A stretch of 12,908 bases of DNA from Desulfobacterales bacterium. Its GTDB lineage: Bacteria > Desulfobacterota > Desulfobacteria > Desulfobacterales > Desulfosalsimonadaceae. Each line of letters opens with the position of its first letter. The stretch's first letter is position 1. Shown one piece after another: positions 1 through 11,200 of this stretch. The stretch spans positions 1 through 12,908 of the forward strand of contig JAGYOT010000012.1 in NCBI GenBank assembly GCA_018399455.1, read 5' to 3'. The translations under genes and the position numbers were made by a program. A model generated the notes under the pieces. The model made no database searches and had not been told where the DNA came from. It saw only the letters and a program-made list of their open reading frames with translations.

Positions 1-2242
1 CCGGCGAAACCACCATCCAGGACAGGGCCTTCATGTCCTTTTCCTCAAAACCGAGCTTTCGCATGTTCATCATGTATGTATGCGCAAAAGTCCGGAAAAC
101 ATAAAACATCCGGGCAACCTGGGCGGCCGGGTTGCTCCCTATGGCAAAATACGGAATGTTGCCCCGGTTATAGATGCCGTGGGAATCATCGGATACCTTT
201 TTGGCTTTCTCAAGCAGATCCTCCCGGGACACCTGCTTGTTTTCCGGCAGGGACCGTAGGCCGTTGTAGGCGGCCGTAATGGTAGCCACCCGGTTTAGCC
301 GCTCGGATTCGCCGAAGGTGAACATACCGACCTCAAGCGCCTTTTCCCACCCCCGGGAAAGTTTGGATTGAAGGATTGAAAAGGATTCCGCGTTAAACTG
401 CGGGTTGTCCCATCCATGGGATTTGATTTGATCAAACACCCACCGGTCCTCTTCGCTCAAATTTTTATAGTTTTCCGTCCGGAAAGCCTTGTACTTCTTA
501 ATGGCCCGGCCCAAATTGTCGGCCGACTTATGAAACGGGATGCCGACGCCGTGCATGGAGGCAGGCACCGAAGTAGCCAGGGCCGTCAAATTGACAAGAG
601 GCGCGGCAAACACCCGGAAGGCAAGATATTTTGCAACCGCCACACCCTTAATGGTGCCTATCACTTCATCGGCTAGTTCCCGGTTCCGGGTGTTTTCCTG
701 GACGTATGCCTTGGCCCACTTAAAAGCCTGGGGCTGCTCGCGCTGGTCAATCATCATTTCCTGGACCATGCCCCGGTAATTGGCGTATTCCCATCCCTTG
801 AGCTTTTGCAGTTCATTTTGCCTTTGTTCCAGGATGGCGGGATCTTCCTCGTTTTCGATCTCCGATTCCAAAGCCTTCGCCTGCTCGCGCTTTTCGGCCA
901 ACTCGTCCGGCCGGTTGTGCTTGGTAAAAAACTCCTTGTCGATAAACTCATTGTCCGGGTTGACCTGCTCGATAAAGTCCGCATATGTGCCGTTGAATTC
1001 CTGCACCTGCCGGAATTCCTGCCAGCTTACCAGCGTGCCGGTCATGGCGCGGAGCATTTTGTCAATCATCACCCGCTTGGCGTGGCCGCCGGACAGACTG
1101 CGAATGTATTTTGCAATGGCAATTTCCGGGTTTTCCTCGTATCCCTTATAATAATTATCGCCCCGGCGGGTCATGTGCGCCCGGCTGCCCCGCTCCCGGA
1201 TCACATTTGCAATCTGCTCGGACAGCGCGGAGGCGAAAATTTTCTCGGTCTGCTGCAGCATTTCATTGATGTCTGCCTCGACGCCGCCCTTCATGGCCTT
1301 ATCCGTCCTGTCCAGAGCAGCGTTGACAAGCTGCTGCGTTTTGACAAGCTCGCCTGCCATCTCAAAAACATCCTCGCCCAACTGCTTGCTCGGCCCGGTC
1401 TCAACCGAATAACCCTGCTTCCGCAGTTGAGCGGCCCGGTCATTCATGGACCCGCCAAATTTAAAGGTTTCCAGGATATTGTCGGCGCCCTCTTTGTAGG
1501 CGGTCAGAACGTATTTGCCCCGCTCGCGGATACGCGGGAAATAATAGCCCCGCATGTCGCCCATCATCGCCAGGGCTTCCTTCAGATCGACTTGCGCCGG
1601 CTGCCCGTCAACGACTGTATCCACCATCGGAAGCGTAACCCCTGATGCCTCGGCCCGTTCAATCATTTTCCGGTATTCAGCCATCAGCAAGTCAAAGCCT
1701 TTGTTCGTGGTTTTCCTGACCGCCATCACCGCGTTGACCTGCTCAGGCGTATAGCCGGCGTTTTTCATGTCCTGGGCCTCGGCCTTGAGCGCGGCCTCGA
1801 TTGCTTCCGTCTCGGTGGCAAAGGAATCAATCATATTATCGTTCGGATTATAAAGCTCAAACTGGCCTGCGGTCTCGTTCTCGCGCACCGTGTAACCCAC
1901 CTGATGCCGGTCCCGGTCAAGCAAATAATCCTGGAACTGTTTGAATTGCTGTTTACTGGCCTTCCTCAGATCCCTCATGGCCGTAACAACATTTGTGCCG
2001 TCCTCATGGTTCTCAAATTCAAAAACCTTACCGTGATAATTGTCCATGCGCTCCTGGGTCGCATCGAACAGATGTTTTACCGCGGGGATCTTCTCAGCAA
2101 AAAATGTAGGGATACTGACAACCAGATCCCGGAAGTAGCGCAGATCGGTCTTGCCCTCCCGGGTGAGCTTGACCGGAGACACAAACTCCTTTATGCGGCC
2201 AATGGCCTCAATGGAGTCTTGCCGAAGATTCTCAGTCGCCTG
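1..2242 (-). other. C-terminal helical region resembling LPD38/PLxRFG polyvalent-protein C-termini, partial
   Basis: Residues about 3556 to the window edge (4302). It is mostly helical, with recognisable blocks MRGYYFPRIRERGKYVLTA, FRVFAAPLVNLTALATSVPA, GMFTFGESERLNRVATITAA, RGNIPYFAIGSNPAAQVARM and FYVFRTFAHTYMMNMRKLG. The order 'GYYFPR..R.G.Y', 'NLT....P', 'E..NR..t...AY', 'R.....f..F..y....m..lG' is what I recall at the C-terminus of giant phage and element proteins annotated with large polyvalent-associated domain 38 or a PLxRFG tail. It is probably involved in packaging or delivery of the protein with DNA; this is inference. The PLxRFG element itself would lie past position 1. Confidence 0.65.
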
Positions 2243-5200
2243 CCGCTTCTTCTTCTTGTACTGGATATGCTGCTCGATTTCGACGGCGCTATCGTCAAAA
2301 ACCACATAATTGAAGGCTTCCCCCTCGTTGACGCCGGAGATAGAGCCGGTGGGATAACGGATGCCGTCGATGCCTTCTGACAACAAGTCCCTCGAAGCGT
2401 CTTGCTCGGAAGTGTCCAGCACCATTCCTCGGTATAGCTCCCGCCCGGTCGGGTCAGCCTTGGGATGAATGCTTTCAAGAGTGTCTTGCGGGAAAAAGTT
2501 TCGGAGAATCTCTTGAACCTGCGCCGATTGTTCAGATAAGGGCTTATCCCAATCCATCCAATTCACCTGATCCTTGCCTTTAAACAAGGTCACGCCATAC
2601 AGATTTCGTTTATGCGCATTCAACTCTTCCAGCATTTCGCGCCAGCCCTCGGCCTGACTTTCTCGGCCGTGCTTTTCCATGATCTCGATGTTTTCCTCGA
2701 TCATCATCTTGGCTTTGGCCGCGTCATAATCAGCCTCGCGTAACATCTGCATGGTGGCCGGGCTATATTCCGCGCCGGTCTCCGCGTAATGCTTGGCAAT
2801 CTCTTTCAGGTCGGTAAAGTAGAGGCCCCACCCAAAGGCTTGATTACCCTCACCGGTGCCGATCTTCTCCGTGCTGAATCGGTCTATTTCATGCGGGGAG
2901 CCGTGGAAAACGTGGAGTTTGTAAAGAGGGAGGTCTTGCTGCTGCCCGGCTATTCCTGTACCTTCGGGTACTCGCCGTTCTTTTTGGGCTTCTCCAGTTT
3001 CGGTCTTGGACAGGTAATTTGACAGTTCACGGTTGGATACGAACCCGTTTGTCGCTTTAAGCAGCCGATCAATATATCTTTCAATCGCCTGCCCCTCTTT
3101 TGCGGATTCGTATTTATAGGTTTCAATGGCCTCTCCTATTTGGTCGGCTATAACTGAGCGGATTTTAACAACTGACTCAGCCATATCAGCTTTTTTCTGC
3201 TTATTCAATGCCTGCCTGATGTCTTTAGCCGTTGCGGTGCCGTCGTCTATCTTTTGCAGCACGTCGCCCAGGGCCCCCTTGGCCGGTGCGGCCTCCGGGA
3301 ATTCAAGGATATTGCTGTATTTATCGGTCAATCGCTGATCAACAAGCCGGGCGGGGTCTTTGTATTCGGCCTCGGAGACCCTGCGGCTGTGCATAATATC
3401 CGGGTTCGCCCCATCAAACGCGCCGGTATTGAAGATGGATTTGATCTGTGTAGGCTCAAAGGCCACATAGCTGCCCGAATGATCTGCTTCAAAGCCTTCA
3501 ACTCCATCAAAGTCTGTTACATGGCCCCCAACGCGATCATCGTATAAATCCACATAAGCCGGATCTGTCTCGTTGGTTTCAAGTGAACGGTGCTGATCTA
3601 TTTTGACTTTGCCGGTCTGCTTGAGCGTCCTTTTTTGTTCAGCGGACAGCCGGACCGGTTTCTCGTGAATGTACCCGTCAAAGCCCTTTTCTTTTAACCT
3701 GTCCGTAATCGCCTCGGGCGTATATTCTTTGCCTTCCCTTGCTAACTGTTTTGTGGCCTCCGCAACGTCTTTTCTGGATGCCGGGTTTTGAATGGAAAGA
3801 TAAAAAGCCCGGGTTTCACTCCCAGGCGCATCGGGCCGGCCCCAAGGATGACGCCCGTGCATGTCTGCATCTTCCTGGTTCCCGGCAAACCAAAATCCCA
3901 TGACAGGAGCGTCAGGATCTTGCGGGTTGATTTTGCTCTTGTCAAATTCAGCGAATCCAGGCGTGGGGCTGCCATGATAAACCACCAGCGGTTCCCCCTT
4001 CTCATCAGCCACCTTGCTACCCTTAAACCACTTCCTGAAATTCGGGTTATCCGTGATCTTCTTAACGGCTTGCCGCAGACTAAAAGACGTGGGTTGAGCG
4101 AACTGATTGACTTGACCGGCGGCCGGGCTTCCCGTCCGGGCCAAGATAGACCGATCCGCCCCCTGCACATACCGAGCGCCCCGGGCAATCAACTGGCGAA
4201 GCTCGGCATTGCTCAAGTTCAAATCAATGCCGATCTTCCTTAACCCCTGCCGGATCATCCGGATTAATTTATCCAGGGTCCGGTCCTGGATGCCGTTCTC
4301 GGCCATGTGCGCAATGATTTCCCGCCCTGCCGTAATGCGGCCCTGCCGGGTCCGCAGGTCCAGGCCGTAGGCCCTGGCAATCCGTTCGGCCTCTTTGTGC
4401 TGAGAATGATAGACGTTCAAGAAAAGGTTGCCGGCCTTCTCCCGGGGAATGACCGCTTCAACACCATAATGGCCGAATACCTCATGGAGCATGGCGCTCT
4501 GCGCGTCCGTGGTGCTGGTAAGATTGTCGGCCACGAAATGAATCCTGCCCTGATGCCAGACGGCCACGACTTCGCCATGCGCCTGCTTGGCGGCAATGTC
4601 GCGTTGGATCACGCTCGGAAGCTCGGCCTCGGATTGGACAAACTCGACCGGGGGCGCATTGCGGAAGTTCTTAATTACAGGTTCAAGGTTTGCCCGGATG
4701 TCGGAGACAGGGGTGCCGGTGGGCCTGCCCCGCTTTTGAAACATGGGCATCCCTTCGGCCATGGCCTTCTCGCGCATTTTGTCGGTAATAGGCAGGGCGT
4801 GAACGGTGGTAAATTCACGTTGACCTTTTTTCTCTACGGTAATATTTTCAGCACGATCCGGTTCCTCTTTACGAATTCTTTCTAACGCTTGTTCAGCGGC
4901 CTTTTTTGTCGAATGCCCCTCAAGAGCAACCCCTGTCGCGGCCCTTAATATCCATTCTTCCGCTCCCTCAGTTAATCCTATTCTGCTCGTGCCAACCTTC
5001 GCCTTGCCCCACTTGCCTTTATTGAAAAACTTGTTGACCGTGGAGGGCAGCATTTTGTCGTAAAAGGCAATCATGCCATGACCGCCGACAGATAAGCCAC
5101 TCCCGGACAATTCGCCTTCGTCTTGCTGCATCATCTGGTTGGCAATTTCTTTTCCGAACACACTTTCAACTGTCTTGCCATTCAGCTCACCAATATTTGC

Positions 5201-8200
5201 GCCAGTGATGATTCCTTTATCCGCAATCGCTCCGTATGCAACAGTTTTGCCATCCTTTTCGGCGCTGAACTCTTTGGGAGCGTCTTTTTTTGCGGTGGAT
5301 GGTTGCCACCAAATTTCATCAACATTTTGCCGCAAGGTTTCTTGGTAGCGGTCGTTTTGCACTTCCCCCGGAGTCCATGCCAGCGTATCAAAGCCGTTTT
5401 CTGCGGCATAGCGCACCATGCGTTTCATAACGAGTTGCGGCCAGGTGGTCTTGAAGGGGGCGTCGGGGACGGCCCTGTCATTTACTCTGGCCCGCAGCAT
5501 TTCTTGGGCAGCTTGCCGTGTAAAGCCAATGCCCTCTTGTTCAACGCCCTCTGCTGTGGCGATAAACCGTTGCGCCCCAGAGACCCGGTTTCCCCTGTCC
5601 TCTACCTGGATAGCACTATCAGGCAGATTAAAAGTATACCCCTTCTTCCTGCCTTCCTGGTGCCAGTCACTCTGCACTTCCTCCAAAAACAGTACCCTTT
5701 CACCGTTCGGCCCGGTGCGCTCATTGAAGCGGACATGAGCGAGGACGTTTGGTTCATCCCAATGAGAGGAAGTATAATAGTCTCCGGCATCTGTTCCAGA
5801 ATGTTCTTCTTTGCTTGTTGCCCTTATTTTAACGGTGTCTGGCACATCCCCATTAAAATAATCGTCAAGCCAAGCCTGTATCTCTTTTTTGCTTGTTGAA
5901 TCTATATAAACATCGCCTGTTTCTGTATCTATCGCCTCATAAGCAATTTTACCTTGGACTGGCATTGTCACCAGCATTTCCCGGTAATTCTTGCCCCCAG
6001 GGAGCTGGTGTTGCCCAAACTTGGGCTGAATCCTGTTAAGAGGAATATCAGAGGCGGCTTTGTAAGCCTTATGACTTATTAGGCCGTCCTGTGAATAGTC
6101 AAAAAGTTCACTTTTATCAAGGGTATATGTGGTCCCATCTTGTCGCTGAAAGACATAAGTATGCAGACCATCCTCATCCACATAAGCGTCCACCATGCCT
6201 TCCGCTTTTGCAGCTTCGGGGATCTCTATACTGCCTCCCTTCTCAACCTCCCTTACCTCAAGCTGATTCGCCGCAAGATACTCCAGCACATCATTCTTGG
6301 AGACCTTGCCTTCCTGCTCGTTCAGCCAAGCCTCAAGCCCGGTCCAATCAATTTCATCCTGTTTAATACCCTGCGTTTTCTTGATCCGGGCAAGCAGGTC
6401 TTTAGCGGGCATGGCTTTAAAATCCATCTGTTCGACGGTGCGGGTGAGTTCGGAATAAAAGGGAGAACGGCGCTTATAGGCCACATTGTTTTCGCCCGGC
6501 AGGTCTATCCTGTCAAACTGCCGTTGGCTTCCGCCTGCCACGCCGACCTCCGGCCCTTTGTTAATTTCTGCGGCTGTCAGCCCCGCCTGAGCCCCTGCTT
6601 CCTGGTTGCCGGCATTGGTATTGCTCAGGGCAAGCAACTCAGAGTCAATTTCGCCAAGACGACGCCGAACCTCCTTTAATTCATCCGCCTGCTTGAATGG
6701 TTCTTTGGCAATCCTTTGGTATTCCTCTACGTCTTTCTCAAGTTTTGACAACTCCTTTTCAAACTTCTCCTGGTGGGACGCCCCGGTTTTTAAAATGCCA
6801 TTAAACGCTTTGGTCAGGTTTTGCTTTACTTTTTCAGGGTCCACACGGCCAAAACCAAAAGATTGTTCTTCAAAATCGCCCCGGACGTATCCCTCCATGC
6901 CAAGAGGCCCATTATGTCCGAACGCGATTTTCTCCTTGGGCTTTCTCGCCAGGGTAAATTTGTCAAAATTGGTGTCAGCCTGCACGGTAATAGTAAAATC
7001 CAAGCCGCCGGCCTTGGCTTTAAAGGTTTTGAGCAAATCATGCTTGGCGTCGTTTTCTTCCAACAATTTGCCGTACTGCTTCATGGTGAGGCCATGGATT
7101 TCATCTTCCAAATATTTTTGGAAGGCATCAATCTCAGCCTGTATCTTTTCGGCAAATTCCTTGCGGTCAAGGTTTTCCCCCTGGAACTCAATTTGGTCGA
7201 CCTTCAGGTCGGCAAAATTTGTGTCAAGGTGGGTTTTGAGTTTTTGCGCCCATTCAAGTTTTGATTTTACGCTATCTATTCGTTTGGGGATCAGATCTTT
7301 TTCCCGCCGGGCCTTGGAGACATTGCGGATATGGGCCTGCTGCGCCACACTTAATTCATGCTCTTTTGCCATCAATTCATTTTTCTCAAAAAGAAGCTGC
7401 CCGGCCTCCCCGGAGGTTGCTGCAGCAAACTCGGCAAAACTGGCCTGCTCTTCGGAGAAAGGATCATCAAAGGTCCGGCCGTCGATCTCGCCTTTCAAGA
7501 CCTGATCGGCAAACCGCTGTTTTTTCATCAGGCGGTTAAACAATACAGAGTCCAGAGTTTCTTTTGTGGCGTAATGGTAAATCTCAACCTCTTCGTTCTC
7601 ATTGCCCTGCCGGACAATCCGGCCGTCGCGCTGTTCAATATCCATGGGCCGGTCAGGAGGGTTCAGATGATGGGAGGCTTTCATCTTGGCGGCAATGTCC
7701 ACGCCCACCCCGAGCTTTTGCGTAGTGCCGATAATTACCCGAGCATCCCCGTTTCTGATTTGCTCCTTCATCCGTTCCTGCTTGGTCTCGCTGTTGCCGG
7801 CCTCAGCAAAAAGGACAACCTCGTTTCTCGGGATACCCTTTTCAACGAGCTTTTCCCGGATGTCCTTGTGGGCGTTAAATGTGGGATGCTTGGCATTGTC
7901 CTGAAAAATATCCAGGAACACAATTTGGGCGCTCCTGTCTTGCTCGGTGCGCTTCCATATATCATAGATATTGTCCACCGCCTTGCTGATCTTGCTATTG
8001 GGATCATTTTCAAATTGAGCCGGGTCCACCAATCGCAGATCAATGGCCGCCTTTTTTGCCTGACCATAAAGGAGAAGCGGGACATGCCGTTGATTTCGTT
8101 TTTCCTTGCCGGGCAGATCCTCCCATGCCTTCCATTGATCAAGAATATGCTGAATAAATCGGGTTTGTTCCTCGCTCTTTTCACAGACGACAATTGCCGG

Positions 8201-11200
8201 CTTCCCATCTTTAATGTCAGGCAGATCCAGGTTGGCGTCCTCGGTCAGCCGGATGTCAGCCCCGGAAAAGAACATGGTTAAAAGCTCCGGGCCGTTTACA
8301 TACTTGCCGAATCGCTGGACCTCTTTAAAGCCGGAAGCGGTCTCTTCAATACCTGTCGTGATTTCCCCAAAGGTGCTGGCGAAATCGTCAAACCGCTCAA
8401 CCCCGAACTCTTCCAGCAATTCCGGCCGGACATAACGGAGCATGGTCCAGAGCTCGGCCATGGTGTTTGAAATCGGGGTGCCGGTCGCCGTGATAACATT
8501 CTTACCCCCGGTCTTTGCCCGGACGTGCTCGCTTTTCAATATCAAGCTGGTACTGCGTTGGGAGGCCCCGCTGTCAATCCCCTTCACCTTGTCCATCTTG
8601 GTAAAGAATTCAGACCGCTTGTATGCGTGGGCCTCATCCACCAAAAGGGCGTCGATTCCCATATCTTCAAACAAAACGGCCTCGTCTCTACGGCGGTCCA
8701 AAAGCTTGTCGAGTTTTTGCCGGCGGTTTTCCTTTAGCCTCTCCAGGTCTTTAACCGTATAAGAATCCCGCCCCTCTTCTTCCACAGCCTCGGCTATGCC
8801 CTCGTCGATCATGTCAATTTGTTCCTCGACAAAAGCCCGTTCTCTGGCCGGGTCATTGGCAATGCCGTCAAAAAAGGATTGAGGCAATATAATGGCGTCC
8901 CAATCCCCGGTTGCCATGGAGACCAGTGTTTTCTTTCGCATCTTTGACGAACGCTGGCTATAATTGGGGACCAGCACTTTGGCCGATGGATACAGGGTTT
9001 TAAAAGACTTGGCGTATTGATCAATGGTTTGATTATGAGCGACGATCAGGGGCTTTTTCGCCGTGCCGATCCGCTTCATTTCCATGGCGGCCGTAATAAA
9101 AATAAAGGTCTTGCCGGTGCCAACTCCATAGCCCAACAAGGCGGATTCCTGAAGCGCCCGGGATACGGCTATTTTCTGGTGCGGCCGCAGTTTAATGGCG
9201 TGGGAGGCATTGGGGAAATATTCAATATTGGGTTCTGAATGAGTCCTTAAAACATGACCATTCTTTTCTTCATTATACACCTTGGCAAGCTCAGAACCCC
9301 ATTTTTCATGGGTTTTGGCCCAAGTGACAAACTCATTATCAATCTCTTTCATCTTTAATTGCGCCTCTTTGGAGGCGTCTTTGTCCTCTACCTTGCGCTC
9401 TCTCCCGGTAGCAGGGTCTCTTACGGTGTAGGTCGCCTTGGGCATTTTCATGTTCAATGCCTTATTGACCAGCTCATGCCCTAAGAAATATTGAGTGCCA
9501 AAAGTATCCTTATTTTTGGTATACTGCATGGGGTCGACATTGGGGGCAAGATCAACCGTCCACCGGGATGAAACATCTAAATAAGTGACTTGTGCCGGCA
9601 TTTCAAAAACTTCGGAAAAGAAATCTTCAACCACTTTGGGCGGAACCCAAGTGGACCCAAGCCGGAAGCTGATAAATTCAATATCCAAATCCTCGGGAAC
9701 AACCGCTTCCAGGGCTTCCACGTTTTTCTGATAATTCGGGTTCTCTTCGGCGGCCGCTTTTGCCACCGTCAGTTTTTTCTTTACATTGCCGGACAAATAC
9801 AAGTCCCTTTGCTCTATCATCCCGGAGTTTGGATTGATAAAGCCAAGGCCCTGTTCCACGATCTGCTTTTTGACTTCCTCGATGTTTTCCTTTCCGACAA
9901 GGGAAGCCACATAATGCGGCTGAATTTCGCCGCGGTACACAAGGGAAAGGTTGACTGCATCTTCAATGCTATCCGCAGCTTCGGGCTCGGTAAACGGATA
10001 AATGGTCCGGGTATGAAAAACAGGTGCTTTTTCATAGACCACACCCCGCTCGCTCTCTCCGTTCTTGTCGTCAAGCACTTTTTCTCTTTCCACTTCAAGC
10101 GCGTCAACAAGGGGGAAATCATTGTCCATTTTGCGAAGAAAGGAGCTGTTGGAATGGCCGAAAGCCTTATGCTTTTTGACATAGGCATCATATTGGTCAT
10201 TGAGATTTTTCTGAGCTTCCGCAATCTGCTCGTCCGTTGTCTCTTCGCTGTTCATCAGCCGGAAAAGATCATTCGTGGTCTCACGAATTTCAAAGTATGC
10301 CTCTAACTGTTCCTTTTTCTTTTTGCCTCCGACCTGCTTTTTCTCACCCTTGGAATCAATATAGAAGGGCTCTACCAGCCGGCCGTTGTCCACCAGATAA
10401 ATCTTGCCGTCCTCTTTTGTCAGAGTTCCTTCTTTGGCCCCCAATTCGGCAATCTTGACGGGTTCCAGGTGAGATATGTCTGTCCCCTCGCCGGCAATAT
10501 TCTCAGGGAATTGCTCGACTGCATCCTTTAGCTGTTTTTCAATATTGCCGGTTTCTTCCACGGTGTACTGATTGGGACCATACATAGAGCCGGTAAAGGC
10601 ATGTTTACCAAGGACCATTTCAGGGTTTTCATGGTAATAGGCGTTGACCTGATAAGCGCCCTGGTATTCTTTGAAAGCCTCGTTCAATTCTCTTTTGGCA
10701 ACGGCAATGTCGGCATCCATGGCCTCTAAAACCGTTTTCTTTTTGCCTGCTTTTTGGGCCTGCTTCTTTTGTTCCTGAAGCTCTTCTACCTTTTTAACCG
10801 CATTTAAATAATCCTGTTCCAGCTTGTTCATTTCCGGGGTGTCAAGCGGTTTGGTCAGGCGAATATCCTTGCCAACGCTGGCCTGATTGCTGTCTTTTTT
10901 ACGGAACACCAAAATGTCGGTCACAACTTCGGTGCCGGCATTTTCCTTAAAAGCTGTTTGGGGGAGTCGGATGCCGCCGATAAAGTCCGCCTTATCGCTC
11001 AAGTATTCGCGGACCTTGCCGTTTGTCTTGGCGTCCATCGTCCATGAAGAGGTGATTGCGGCCATAAGACCGCCCGGCTTTGTTGCGGAAAGGGACCGGG
11101 CAAGAAAATAATTGTGCAGTTTCCAGCCGGAATATTCCGGATGCCGTTTGTCGCTTATGGAAATGTCGGCAAAAGGCACATTGGTTATGGTTAGGTCAAT

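Noticed and set aside
806..1645. A 279-codon plus-strand open frame
   Set aside because: It is codon-aligned antisense to the giant gene, so it is open simply because TTA, CTA and TCA codons are rare there. Its translation shows no domain pattern, while the opposite strand encodes the conserved GYYFPR and PLV-NLT blocks.
2246..2257. Four tandem AAG codons (minus strand) as a microsatellite
   Set aside because: Only four units, encoding a short lysine run after ART2; common by chance in a lysine-rich protein.
5123..5899. A 258-codon plus-strand open frame
   Set aside because: Codon-aligned antisense shadow of the HWDEPN module; Cys- and Phe-rich product with no recognisable motif.
6606..8281. 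Overlapping plus-strand open frames of 299 and 307 codons
   Set aside because: They lie opposite the helicase C-lobe and coiled-coil extension, whose motifs (GVGVDI, QRDGRIVRQGN) are unmistakable on the minus strand. The plus-strand products are Ser/Phe/Leu-rich shadow translations.
9590..10306. A 238-codon plus-strand open frame
   Set aside because: Codon-aligned antisense shadow of the conserved methylase-helicase connector.
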